64,000 nt of DNA from the NCBI RefSeq assembly GCF_001375555.1, contig NZ_CTDZ01000009.1, forward strand, positions 1,977,758 through 2,041,757, in the 5' to 3' direction. A program made the position numbers and the translations under genes. The notes beneath the pieces were generated by a model that was given only the letters and a program-made list of their open reading frames with translations, made no database searches and was not told where the DNA came from. This stretch comes from Numidum massiliense (GTDB lineage Bacteria > Bacillota > Bacilli > Thermoactinomycetales > Novibacillaceae). Each line of letters starts with the position of its first letter. The stretch's first letter is position 1. Below are positions 26,565-34,959 of this stretch, one piece after another.

Positions 26565-26639
26565 GCGTATTTCTCTATATTCCTGCCATCTAAAAGGACA
26601 CAACAAAAAACCTCAAAAATTTTTCCGTTCCTAGCAGGA

Positions 26640-26680
26640 ATTTCCCATTCCTCGTCGAATGATTCTACTAACCGATATTT
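26640..26680. repeat. conserved upstream element of receptor cassette A
   Basis: Contains TCGTCGAATGATTCTACTAA, closely similar to 28368-28418 and 30961-31011. It lies 25-65 bp before the receptor start, where a promoter or autoregulatory operator would be expected. Confidence 0.6.
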
Positions 26681-26705
26681 CTACCAGAGAATGGGGGTTA
26701 TTGAA

Positions 26706-28031
26706 ATGGGGATCGATCCGATCACGCTGGGAGCACTCATCCGTAAACGCCGCAAAGACATGGGGCTGACATTGAACGATCTGGCAAGTGACAGCATTTC
26801 CGTTCCGACGATCAGCAACATCGAGCGCGGCATCACGGGCAATCTCGCCAGTGAGAAGGTCGCCTACATCCGTGAAAAACTTGAATTAACGGACGAACTG
26901 GTTGAAAAAATGCTGAAGACAACAGAAGAGGAGGACGAGCGCCTCGCGAGAGAAATCGCTAACGTGAGGTACTTAGCCGGGCTAAATTTACTTAGTGAAG
27001 CGCGCCAAGCAGTAAGCGCTTTAGAAAACGATGACAAGTTAGGCGATTACCCTCGTTACGCGACGACAACCCAACTGCTGAAGGGGATCGTCTTGCGCAA
27101 ACAGGGGCAGTACGAGAGAGCTAAGAATGCGTTCCAGCAGGTATTGCGCCTCCTACGCGAAGATCCGCTAGATGAGCCGAACAACCTCGCTGCCGAAGCG
27201 TACTTTAATTTGTCCATTATCGCGGCATTGGACGATCAGGATTACGGGAAAGCAATTGAGTATGCGGAGATGGCGCTCGACGTGTTCCAGAATGATGGCG
27301 ATGAACTGCAGCTAGAAGGACATGTGCTGTACAATATCGCAAACTATCACTTCCATCTGGAACAGTATGGCCAAGCCTACAAATATGCCATCGATGCGAG
27401 ACCGAAATGCGAACAACACCATGACACGAAGACCTTCCTATTGACGTTCAATATCGAAGGGTTGACGCTTTCTGCACAGCATTTGTACAGCCGGGCAGCA
27501 AAAGTATTTCGGAAGGCGATTAACTTGTCGCGATCGTATTACGCCGATCCGTGGCTTGGCAGCATTCTCTATCTTAACTTGGGTGACACGCTATACCGTG
27601 AGAAAGCGTATGAGCAATCGTTGCAATGTTACGATATTTCCTATAGGCTTTGTAAAGAAACGAAAGACGAGCATCAACGCGCCACACTTTATTATTCTTA
27701 CGGCGAGGTCTATCTCGCAATGGGGGAATACGAACGGGCAACAGAATTCGCGGATAAATCCTTCGAGCTTGCGAAAAAGTTTCACTTCACTTCAGAGTAT
27801 TTACCGCTTCTGTTGCTGAAGGCGAATATTGCCCTAGAACAAGGCTCTACTAAAGTAACAACTCTGTGCGAAGAAGGGATTCGCCTTGCTGAAAAAAGCC
27901 AGTTGTTCAACAAAATGAAGGACTTTCATTTCGTTTTGGCGAATTACTACGAGAGGTCAGGCAACAAAGAAGCATTTCATCAACAAACGCAACATATGTA
28001 TCAGGTAGAATCTTTAATTCGCGGGAGGTAA
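26706..28031 (+). CDS. RRNPP-type quorum-sensing receptor (HTH plus TPR), cassette A
   Basis: Protein of 441 residues. An XRE-type HTH at residues 1-60 (LGALIRKRRKDMGLTLNDLA, SVPTISNIERGITG) is followed by about nine TPR-like helix pairs (for example ALDVFQNDGDELQLEGHVLY, KAYEQSLQCYDISYRLCKET, ATLYYSYGEVYLAMGEYERA). This is the architecture of PlcR, NprR and related regulators that bind a processed secreted peptide in the TPR groove. I use the ATG at 26706, eight bases after GGGGG; an in-frame ATG at 26691 has a weaker site. A short secreted peptide gene follows after 5 bp, as expected for a cognate signal. Two broken paralogous copies lie downstream. Confidence 0.88.
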   Translation: MGIDPITLGALIRKRRKDMGLTLNDLASDSISVPTISNIERGITGNLASEKVAYIREKLELTDELVEKMLKTTEEEDERLAREIANVRYLAGLNLLSEARQAVSALENDDKLGDYPRYATTTQLLKGIVLRKQGQYERAKNAFQQVLRLLREDPLDEPNNLAAEAYFNLSIIAALDDQDYGKAIEYAEMALDVFQNDGDELQLEGHVLYNIANYHFHLEQYGQAYKYAIDARPKCEQHHDTKTFLLTFNIEGLTLSAQHLYSRAAKVFRKAINLSRSYYADPWLGSILYLNLGDTLYREKAYEQSLQCYDISYRLCKETKDEHQRATLYYSYGEVYLAMGEYERATEFADKSFELAKKFHFTSEYLPLLLLKANIALEQGSTKVTTLCEEGIRLAEKSQLFNKMKDFHFVLANYYERSGNKEAFHQQTQHMYQVESLIRGR

Positions 28032-28036
28032 ACGTT

Positions 28037-28183
28037 GTGAAAAAAATCATCGCTTCAGTCGTCGTAATTGCCGTCTTAGTCTTGCCCATGACTGCGTTTG
28101 CCGGTACGAGAGCCCCAATTGTGATGTCGCACAGCATCGGGGTAGATACTCCACAGGAGTATAAGCTCCCAGACAACAAGTAG
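28037..28183 (+). CDS. secreted signalling pro-peptide of cassette A
   Basis: 48 codons starting GTG, seven bases after GGAGGT, 5 bp after the receptor stop. It has a positively charged start (KKII), a hydrophobic core (ASVVVIAVLVLPMTAFA) with an AFA cleavage motif, and a hydrophilic C-terminal part of about 26 residues ending VDTPQEYKLPDNK. Size, position and layout match Phr/NprX-type precursors, from which a short C-terminal or internal peptide is released, re-imported by an Opp transporter and bound by the receptor. Which residues form the mature signal is unknown. Confidence 0.8.
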   Translation: MKKIIASVVVIAVLVLPMTAFAGTRAPIVMSHSIGVDTPQEYKLPDNK

Positions 28184-28308
28184 CGTAGAAGTAACGTTGA
28201 ATAAAATATCCACATGCTAATTAATTCCGCAGCATGAGAGGGTTAATGGACATATTGGCTTAATACATTATTTAACGCTCAACACCTTTATGTCCTACAA
28301 CTTGTGAT

Positions 28309-28353
28309 CCGTAAAGCGAACAGTGTATTAGTCGTTCGCTTTACGGTTTTTTC
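28309..28353 (+). terminator. Rho-independent terminator of cassette A
   Basis: Perfect 13-bp arms CCGTAAAGCGAAC / GTTCGCTTTACGG with a 12-base loop and TTTTTT. Confidence 0.93.
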
Positions 28354-28367
28354 TGTGGCCTTGACTA

Positions 28368-28418
28368 CAGAAGGTGTTTCACACCTCTCCGTCGAATCCT
28401 TCTACTAACAATACTTTT
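28368..28418. repeat. conserved upstream element, remnant of cassette B leader
   Basis: Near identical to 30961-31011 (CAGAAGG.GTTTCACACCT, CCGTCGAATCCTTCTACTAA). It holds an inverted repeat AGAAGG / CCTTCT. No receptor start follows it here because the 5' half of cassette B has been replaced by other genes. Confidence 0.75.
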
Positions 28419-28480
28419 GGCTCATTGTAAAATGGAATGCAACAAAAGAAAAAAAGACAAGCCACGGTTATAACATCCAA

Positions 28481-28963
28481 TTAGTATTCGGGACTGGATA
28501 AATCCGTGACATCGCAGTTATTTAACAAAATTTTTTTTAGAAAGGATAAAGCTTCCACGGTGACCACTAATTCACCTTTTGGTGATAGACAAAAATGGTG
28601 ACCAGACCAGTTTTTAAAGGTCTCCCCTTCAATATCTACCGTACCAAGAGGGATAAATCTTCGAAAGGGAGGGAGTTCCCTATCCGGATATAGTTCATGA
28701 AATGCATCGGACGTTGTAATCAAGCAATCCTCTAATCGATAATCTCTAAAGGTACTCTCTACCAATTTTTCCTCTAATTGTTTCGAAATTATGAAACATG
28801 GAGCTGACTCAAGAAGGTCGTCCCCGAGCCACCCTTCAAATTCATAATGTAAATAGTTTACCTTATCAGATACGCCTTGCACTGCACCATCTTTAACTGT
28901 TCCATATACTGTCTTCTCTCCATGTCCACCCGCTACTTCAGGTTCCAAAAAGTACAAGTTCAT
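28481..28963 (-). CDS. immunity protein, Imm43-like
   Basis: Protein of 160 residues without a signal peptide. The segments LHYEFEGWLGDDLLESAPCF and LYPDRELPPFRRFIPLGTVD resemble Imm43/Imm11-type immunity proteins of polymorphic toxins. There is no good ribosome binding site before the ATG at 28963, and an IS110 remnant begins only about 12 bp upstream, so the original promoter and toxin were probably lost. It sits in the cargo that replaced the 5' half of receptor cassette B. Confidence 0.55.
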   Translation of the reverse strand: MNLYFLEPEVAGGHGEKTVYGTVKDGAVQGVSDKVNYLHYEFEGWLGDDLLESAPCFIISKQLEEKLVESTFRDYRLEDCLITTSDAFHELYPDRELPPFRRFIPLGTVDIEGETFKNWSGHHFCLSPKGELVVTVEALSFLKKILLNNCDVTDLSSPEY

Positions 28964-28974
28964 TTACAGTTAAT

Positions 28975-29313
28975 AGGCAACAAATCATCCGCTTGGCAGG
29001 GTTGGATCTCAAAGAGAATAGCTCAGGCAAGAAGAAGGGGAAAACGGGTATTAGTAAACGAGGACGTGCAAGGTTACGTGCCCTGCTATTCCGATGGGTT
29101 CTCCCGATGGTCGCTAAAAATGCCGAGTTTAAAGCGATGCATCGTTACTACACGACACGTCGTCACAATCCCCTGAAAAAGAAGTAATCGCTTATTGCCT
29201 TGTGCTGCAAACTGATCAAAGTTCTGCATACGCTCGGTACGAGGCAGATTGCGTATGATGCGAAGGATGTTCTGGGTCCAGTGCGCCAGCAACAGTTACA
29301 GATGGCTGCTTAA
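28975..29313 (+). pseudogene. 3' remnant of an IS110-family transposase
   Basis: Reads IIRLAGLDLKENSSGKKKGK, ISKRGRARLRALLFRWVLPM, then a nonsense TAA after NPLKKK and, in the same frame, LIALCCKLIKVLHTLGTRQI to the natural stop at 29311-29313. This is the C-terminal Transposase_20 region of IS110/IS1111 transposases. The N-terminal RuvC-like domain is absent and one sense codon has become a stop, so the element is dead. Confidence 0.85.
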
Positions 29314-29482
29314 AACGAATTAGCCAATCGTCGTGTGACCTTAAGTTTTTCCGTAGTATCATAGCATAATGACTGGGGGAATATGGAACTTAGTGGAGGA
29401 AGTCATTTGTCCGTGTATTAATCAATAATCTAAAACATTTAGGAGAATATAAACCCCAATACCATTAATATTGTATTAACAA

Positions 29483-29846
29483 TCACTGCTTTACGATTGT
29501 TAACTCCCCTATATTGCTAAGATCAAATTTCGATTTGCCTTTGTTTTCCTTAAACCATTTGGCTAACAACGTATCGTACAGCATGTAATGCCGATATTCC
29601 TCTATTGTACGCTTCGTGATGCCGTGTTTCTTAAGGAATTTTGTAACTTCATACGGCCTTTCGATAATAATGCCATCCCCATTGGCATTTTCAGTGTAGA
29701 TTTTAATTGGTAATTCCTTCAACTCCTTATTATTAGCATGATACTCAACGTTTAACTGCACACTTATCCTTTTAGTAACTTCTTTATTATAACTTAGGAA
29801 TATTTTCCTTTTGCTTTTGTAGAAATATATATTATAACTATCCCCT
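29483..29846 (-). pseudogene. C-terminal fragment, TipC-like immunity protein
   Basis: About 118 codons without a start; the frame upstream is antisense to the receptor cassette B fragment and not part of the gene. Readable segments KIFLSYNKEVTKRISVQLNV, IIIERPYEVTKFLKKHGITK and RHYMLYDTLLAKWFKENKGK recall the C-terminal half of TipC-family immunity proteins. The junction with cassette B is at about 29846. AT-rich compared with flanking receptor DNA. Confidence 0.4.
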
Positions 29847-30561
29847 AGGACATGTGCTGTACAATATCGCAAGCTTTTACTTCCATTCGGAGCAGTACGG
29901 TCAGGCATACAAATATGCCATCGACGCACGCGCAAAATGCGAACAGATGCACGACATGAGGGTTTTTCTATTTACGTATAACCTAGAAGCACGGACACTC
30001 TCAGAACAGCACCTTTACGACAAGGGCGTGGAAGTTTTTAAGAAAGCGATTAACTTGTCCCGTACACGCTACCCAGACCCATGGCTTGGAAGTATCTTGT
30101 ATCTCAATCTAGGCGACACGCACTACCGTGACAAAGCGTACGAGCAAGCGCTACAGTGTTACGATATCGCATACAGACTGTGCAAAGAAACAAAAGACGA
30201 GCAACAGCGCGCCACTCTTTATTATTCGTACGGTGAGGTCTATCTTGCAATGGGAGATGTAGAAAAGGCGACTGATTATGCAGATAAAGCTTTCGAGCAT
30301 AAGAAGAAGTTCCGCTACAACTCGGAGTATTTGCCGCTTCTGTTACTAAAAGCGAACATTGCGCTGGAACAAAACTCTTCCGAGGTCGCATCCATCTGCG
30401 AAGAAGGTAATCGACTAGCGGAAACAAGTAAGTTGTTCTCCAAAAAGAAGGACTTTCACTTCGTTTTGGCGAATTACTATAAGCGGACAGGCAACCGAGA
30501 AGCATTTCATCAGGAAACGAAACATATGTATGATATAGAATCATTAATTCGCAGGAGGTAA
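29847..30561 (+). pseudogene. RRNPP-type receptor, cassette B, 3' fragment (TPR part only)
   Basis: Starts abruptly at a point matching 27317 of cassette A and reads LYNIASFYFHSEQYGQAYKY through nearly the whole C-terminal TPR region to LIRRR. It is clearly paralogous to cassette A (identical stretches such as GSILYLNLGDT and ATLYYSYGEVYLAMG). The HTH and the first TPRs are missing, replaced by the segment from about 28420. An internal ATG at 29854 without a ribosome binding site could give at most a TPR-only protein. Confidence 0.88.
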
Positions 30562-30566
30562 ACGTT

Positions 30567-30692
30567 GTGAAAAAAATTATCGCCTCAGTCGTCGTAATTG
30601 CTGTCTTAGTCTTACCCATGACTGCGTTTGCCGGTGGGAGAATGCCTGTTGTGGAGAATCACCAAGCGTATGTGCATATAGACAGCAAGTAG
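30567..30692 (+). CDS. secreted signalling pro-peptide of cassette B
   Basis: 41 codons, GTG start with GGAGGT seven bases before it and 5 bp after the receptor fragment, exactly as in cassette A. The first 23 residues (KKIIASVVVIAVLVLPMTAF, then AG) are the same as in peptide A, but the remaining C-terminal part (GRMPVVENHQAYVHIDSK) is different. The signal would therefore differ. It can still be translated if a promoter reads through the truncated receptor; no intact receptor partner remains in the window. Confidence 0.75.
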   Translation: MKKIIASVVVIAVLVLPMTAFAGGRMPVVENHQAYVHIDSK

Positions 30693-30792
30693 CGAATTGA
30701 ATAGGACGACCTTGCAAAAATAATGCACTGAGATTTTTTGAGCATTATCGTGTACATCTTTCCGTGTACAGCAACTTTACGTTCAAAGAAAT

Positions 30793-30845
30793 AATAATCC
30801 GATGGGCGGACATGTATTAGCAGTCAGCTTATCGGATTATTTTTG
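30793..30845 (+). terminator. Rho-independent terminator of cassette B
   Basis: Perfect 11-bp arms AATAATCCGAT / ATCGGATTATT followed by TTTT, about 100 bp after the peptide gene, the same relative place as in cassette A but with unrelated sequence. Confidence 0.85.
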
Positions 30846-30960
30846 GATAGAAGGGAATTTGACATTGGTGTGTGAATCTCCCTCTCAGTATTAGAACTAT
30901 TTATCAATAATCATGCTTACTAAAAACTACACAGCAAAAGTTAAACAACTTCTCTGACTG

Positions 30961-31011
30961 CAGAAGGAGTTTCACACCTCCCCGTCGAATCCTTCTACTA
31001 ACAATACTTTT
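30961..31011. repeat. conserved upstream element of cassette C
   Basis: Near identical to 28368-28418 and similar to 26640-26680. It precedes the HTH part of cassette C by about 20 bp, confirming that the element belongs to the receptor 5' region. Confidence 0.75.
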
Positions 31012-31028
31012 TTACCAAAAATTTTTTT

Positions 31029-31412
31029 GGGGTCATTGACAGGGAGATCAATCCGATCACGCTTGGTTCACTTATTCGTAAGCATCGTAAGGACATGGGG
31101 CTGACATTGAACGATTTAGCAAGTGACAGCATTTCCGTCCCAACAATCAGCAATATCGGGCGCGGCATTACGGGCAACCTAGCCAGTAAGAAAGTGGCTT
31201 ACATCCGTGAAAAACTCGTGTTAACCGACGAAAAAGTACATCAGCTGCTAAAGAACACCAAAGAGGAGAACGAACGCTTCGCACAAAAAATCGCCAACGT
31301 TAGATACCTAGTTGAGCTAAACCTGCTAAGTGAAGCGCGTCAAGAGATAAGCGCTTTACAAGCTGACGACAAGTTAGGCGATTATCGGCGTTACACGACG
31401 ACGATACGTCTC
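31029..31412 (+). pseudogene. RRNPP-type receptor, cassette C, 5' fragment (HTH and first TPRs)
   Basis: Matches cassette A from its codon after the first ATG (GVI..., INPITLGSLIRKHRKDMG, LNDLASDSISVPTISNIGRG) to DYRRYTTTIRLSL, then joins the 3' end of a DUF6119 gene. Both candidate start codons are lost (ATG changed to TTT and AGG); the next ATG is at 31095, inside the HTH. The conserved E of NIERG is G. Its TPR half and peptide gene are missing, so the cassette is dead. Confidence 0.88.
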
Positions 31413-32941
31413 TCACTCTTTGTAACTCAACACCACCTTTGGGATATACCTTGCATTTATCACTTGACGTCTCCATTCGTTAATTTTCATTAAGAATATT
31501 AATGACTTGAAATCAGCCAAATTATTAACGTCACTTTTTCTATCCAAAATCAACCATATGCAGATACATTTTGGTACAATAGATTTGGAATCAATCTCAA
31601 TGCACCTTCTGTTATCCTGAAGATACTTCACAGCGGCTAATGATTGATCGATAACATAATTCAATTTTTGTGGTGTGCCTATTTTCACAAAGTACAATGT
31701 TTCATCTTTATATAGATCCGTGATCTCAAGTTTAAATTTATCATATTTTGTAATATCCCTATCAAGATTTCGGTATCCGACACCTTTAGCAATCACTTCA
31801 TTAAAATACCTCTCTGCATACCACTTTTTTTCTCTTCCTCACTCAATTTACTCTTCCATACTTTATATTCCTTTGAGTTGAAATTAAATTCTTTTCTGAC
31901 CTCAAATTCAATGTTGGAAACACTATTGATTAAGTAATCAACATAATTATCATTGAATTTAACCCATTTATCATCCTGTAAAAAATAATTATCCTCATCT
32001 ATATAATCGATGAAATATTTTAACCTCCTTGTGAATCCTTTGTTACTTTCATCGACAGCTTTGATTTTTATATCATTGATTGATTCGACTGATAGTTCTA
32101 TACCTGCCCTCGAAATAACCTCTGTTAAATCTTCTATTGATCCGTCCACGTCAATTTCAAAGTTCCTCCTACCATTTAAAAATAATGAGTATTCTTTAAG
32201 GAATACAAATTCTACACCCGATAAATCCTGTGTTTCTATATTCAATATCAAGTTGTTGTTGATCAAATTATCAACTAACCGTTTATCCAGCTCCTGTATT
32301 TCTTTTTTGTCCTGTACTTCAACGGCATACGGAATAGCGAATCGTGGCTCCTTCTTTAATTCTGATTCCAAGGCCTCTATGAATTCTGGTAGATCTGTTG
32401 GCCGCATATCCTTAATGTTAAATGTTACCGAATTACCACAATCTATCTTCTTCCCCCATTTTTGGTCTGTCGTCTTTCCCTTAAGAAAGTTTATCGCTTC
32501 GCCGCTATCTACCTCTATGGAAGTATTACTCTGATACGTGACAATGCTTTTTCTCCTAGAGCCCCCAAATAATCTCGAATTCTTCATGTCGATATGATTG
32601 TCGTCAATTAGCCGAGTGCCAATTTCAATGCCAAAATCCAGCTCACAAAACTCCTTTAAGTAAAAATGAGTTTTTCCCAAACTAATGACATAACAATAAT
32701 CATCACATGTGATTACTAATGCTCCAAAATAGTTTTGATTTGCTAGTTCATTACTCCCACTAAAGAAATCTTTATATAAATCTGCCCACCATATAGACGA
32801 TGAGCTCTTCGCAAAGTAAAAACACATTGAAACACCATTTAATTTTTTATCACTTGAACGCTCTAAACCTACGGAACTAAACTTTTCGGCTAGGTCTATC
32901 TCTCTTTCTTTCTTTATCTTGTAAAGGTTGAACTTGTACAT
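31413..32941 (-). pseudogene. DUF6119 (TIGR04141, sporadically distributed) protein, one frameshift
   Basis: Two overlapping frames form one gene: 31793-32941 (N-terminal 382 residues; RLFGGSRRKSIVTYQSNTSI, SGEAINFLKGKTTD, CGNSVTFNI) and 31413-31796 (GVGYRNLDRDITKYDKFKLE, VKIGTPQKLNYVIDQSLAAV). One extra A in the seven-base A run at 31825-31831 would restore EEEKKKWYAERYFNEVIAKG across the join. The family has no certain function and is often found near restriction and defence genes. It is AT-rich and sits beside an hsdR fragment. The ATG at 32941 has a GGAGAGGAT site. Frameshift could be a real mutation, slippage or a sequencing error. Confidence 0.75.
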
Positions 32942-33012
32942 TGATGATCCTCTCCTTTAATTTATTGAGTGGCAGGATAGGATTCCTGCCACACCCTCAA
33001 TGCAGACTAACC

Positions 33013-34731
33013 CTACACCCCCTCACTCGCCATCAATTCCGCCTGCTTCACCACCGTCTCTACCGCTTTCTTCTGCAAGTCCGGTGGGTAGCCGTACTCC
33101 TTCAACAGCCGGCGTACTGTGATGCGCATTTTGGCGCGGGACGATTCGCGGAGGTTCCAGTCGATGCTCATGTTCGCTTTGACCGCCTTCGTCAGTTCGT
33201 GGGCGATCAGGCGCAGTTTTTCATCGCTCATCACTTCTTGCGCCGATTCGTTCGTCGCGAGAGCGTCGTAGAAGGCGATTTCTTCGTCGCTCAGACCCGC
33301 TTCTTCGCCCCGCTTGTAGGCGGCGTTCATTTCTTTCGCTAACTCGATCAGTTCTTCGATTACTTTGGACGTTTCGATGGTGCGCTTATTGTATTTGTTG
33401 ATCGCGTCTTCGAGTAGCTCGGAAAATTTCTTTGCCTGCACGAGGTTGCGCCGCTGAATGTGTTTCACTTTCCCTTTTAGCAGACGGTTGAGTAGTTCAA
33501 CGGCGACGTTTTTGTTCGGCAAGGCGCGCACTTCGTCCAAAAACTGGTCCGACAAGATGGACAGGTCGGGCTTGTCCAAGCCGAGTGAGCCGTAGACGTC
33601 GACGACTTTTTCGGAGATGATCGAGTTGGACAGCAGTTGGTTAATTTGCGACTCGACTTGGTACAGTGTTTGTTTATCTTTTTTGCCTGCGGGCAGCAGT
33701 TTGACGATGCCGCTTTTGACCGCTTTAAAAAAGCCGATTTCTTCGTTCAGTTCTTCCGCTTCGGGCGTGGTGGCGCACAAGGCGTACGCTTTCGCCAGTT
33801 CGGTCACGAGGCGGAGGAACTCTTTCTTTTCTTCTTCGCCGCGGCCGATGACGAAGTCGACGGTTTCGACGATCGCTTGCATCCGTTCGGTCGGTTTGTC
33901 GGACTGGAACTTTCTGTAGTCGTGCCGGTAGAGCATGTCTTGGACGATTTCGAGTTTTTCCAGCATAAGGTCGACGGCGACCGATGTGTCGATGCCAGCG
34001 TTCGCTTTGTCGCTGTCGGTGTACTGTTTGAGCGCCTCTTTTAACATGTCGGCGATGCCGATGTAGTCGACGACGAGGCCACCCGGTTTGTCGCGAAAGA
34101 CGCGGTTGACGCGGGCAATTGCCTGCATGAGGTTGTGGCCACGCATCGGTTTGTCGATGTACATCGTGTGCAGTGACGGGACGTCGAAGCCGGTGAGCCA
34201 CATGTCGCGCACGATGACGAGTTTGAGCGGGTCGTCGTTGTCTTTCATCCGCTTGGCGAGTAGTTCCCGCCTCTTTTTGTTGCCGATGTACAGTTGCCAA
34301 TCCGCCGGGTCGCTGGCGTTGCCGGTCATGACGATTTTGATGACGCCTTTTTTGTCGTCGTCGGAATGCCAGTCGGGGCGGAGAGCAACGATTTCTTTGT
34401 ACAGGTCGATGGCGATGCGCCGCGACATGACGACGATCATTCCTTTGCCGAAGAGCGCTTCTTGCCTTTTTTCAAAATGGGCGACGATGTCGCGGGCGAG
34501 TGTGTGGACGCGGTCTTTTGCCCCGGCGAGCGCTTCCAAGCGCGACCACTTCGACTTCAGCTTTTCCCGCTGCATCGACTCTTGGTCTTCCGTTATTTCT
34601 TCGTAATCGTCGTCGATGGTGATGTCTTTCGGCATCGCCAACTTGACGATGCGGCTTTCGTAGTAAATTTTTACAGTGGCTCCGTCGGCAACCGCTTGCG
34701 TCATGTCGTACACGTCGGTCAGCGAACATTA
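33013..34731 (-). pseudogene. type I restriction endonuclease HsdR, C-terminal fragment
   Basis: About 570 residues of a protein that is normally about 1000. Present: the second helicase domain ([56 protein letters not shown]) and the helical C-terminal region. Missing: the N-terminal nuclease and the Walker A/B part of the motor. The frame starts just after a TAA at about 34732 without a start codon, at the sequence [20 protein letters not shown]. No hsdM or hsdS is in the window. It cannot restrict DNA. Confidence 0.9.
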
Positions 34732-34959
34732 GTTTTGATCCATTGATTCGTCTCTGCTTTTGTTTTGTGGATGGTGCTTAAATAAGAGGAAGGTTTAAGT
34801 ACCATTTATGAAAGTAAATTGAAAGCCAATACAGGAACATATGTTTGCATTTAGACTCCTGTTGTGGTAAGCTCATTATATGGAATTGGTAGATATGTTC
34901 GATAGATGATGCAAACATTCACGCGAGTCGTGGTATAATATTGGAGAGGGTTGAGGGTT

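Noticed and set aside
29483-29935. One 150-codon gene on the minus strand
   Set aside because: Its first 30 codons are antisense to the receptor B fragment; only the part below 29846 is protein-like, so it is a fragment.
33617-34746. Several long frames opposite the hsdR fragment
   Set aside because: Shadow frames of a GC-rich gene; no starts with ribosome binding sites and no domain.
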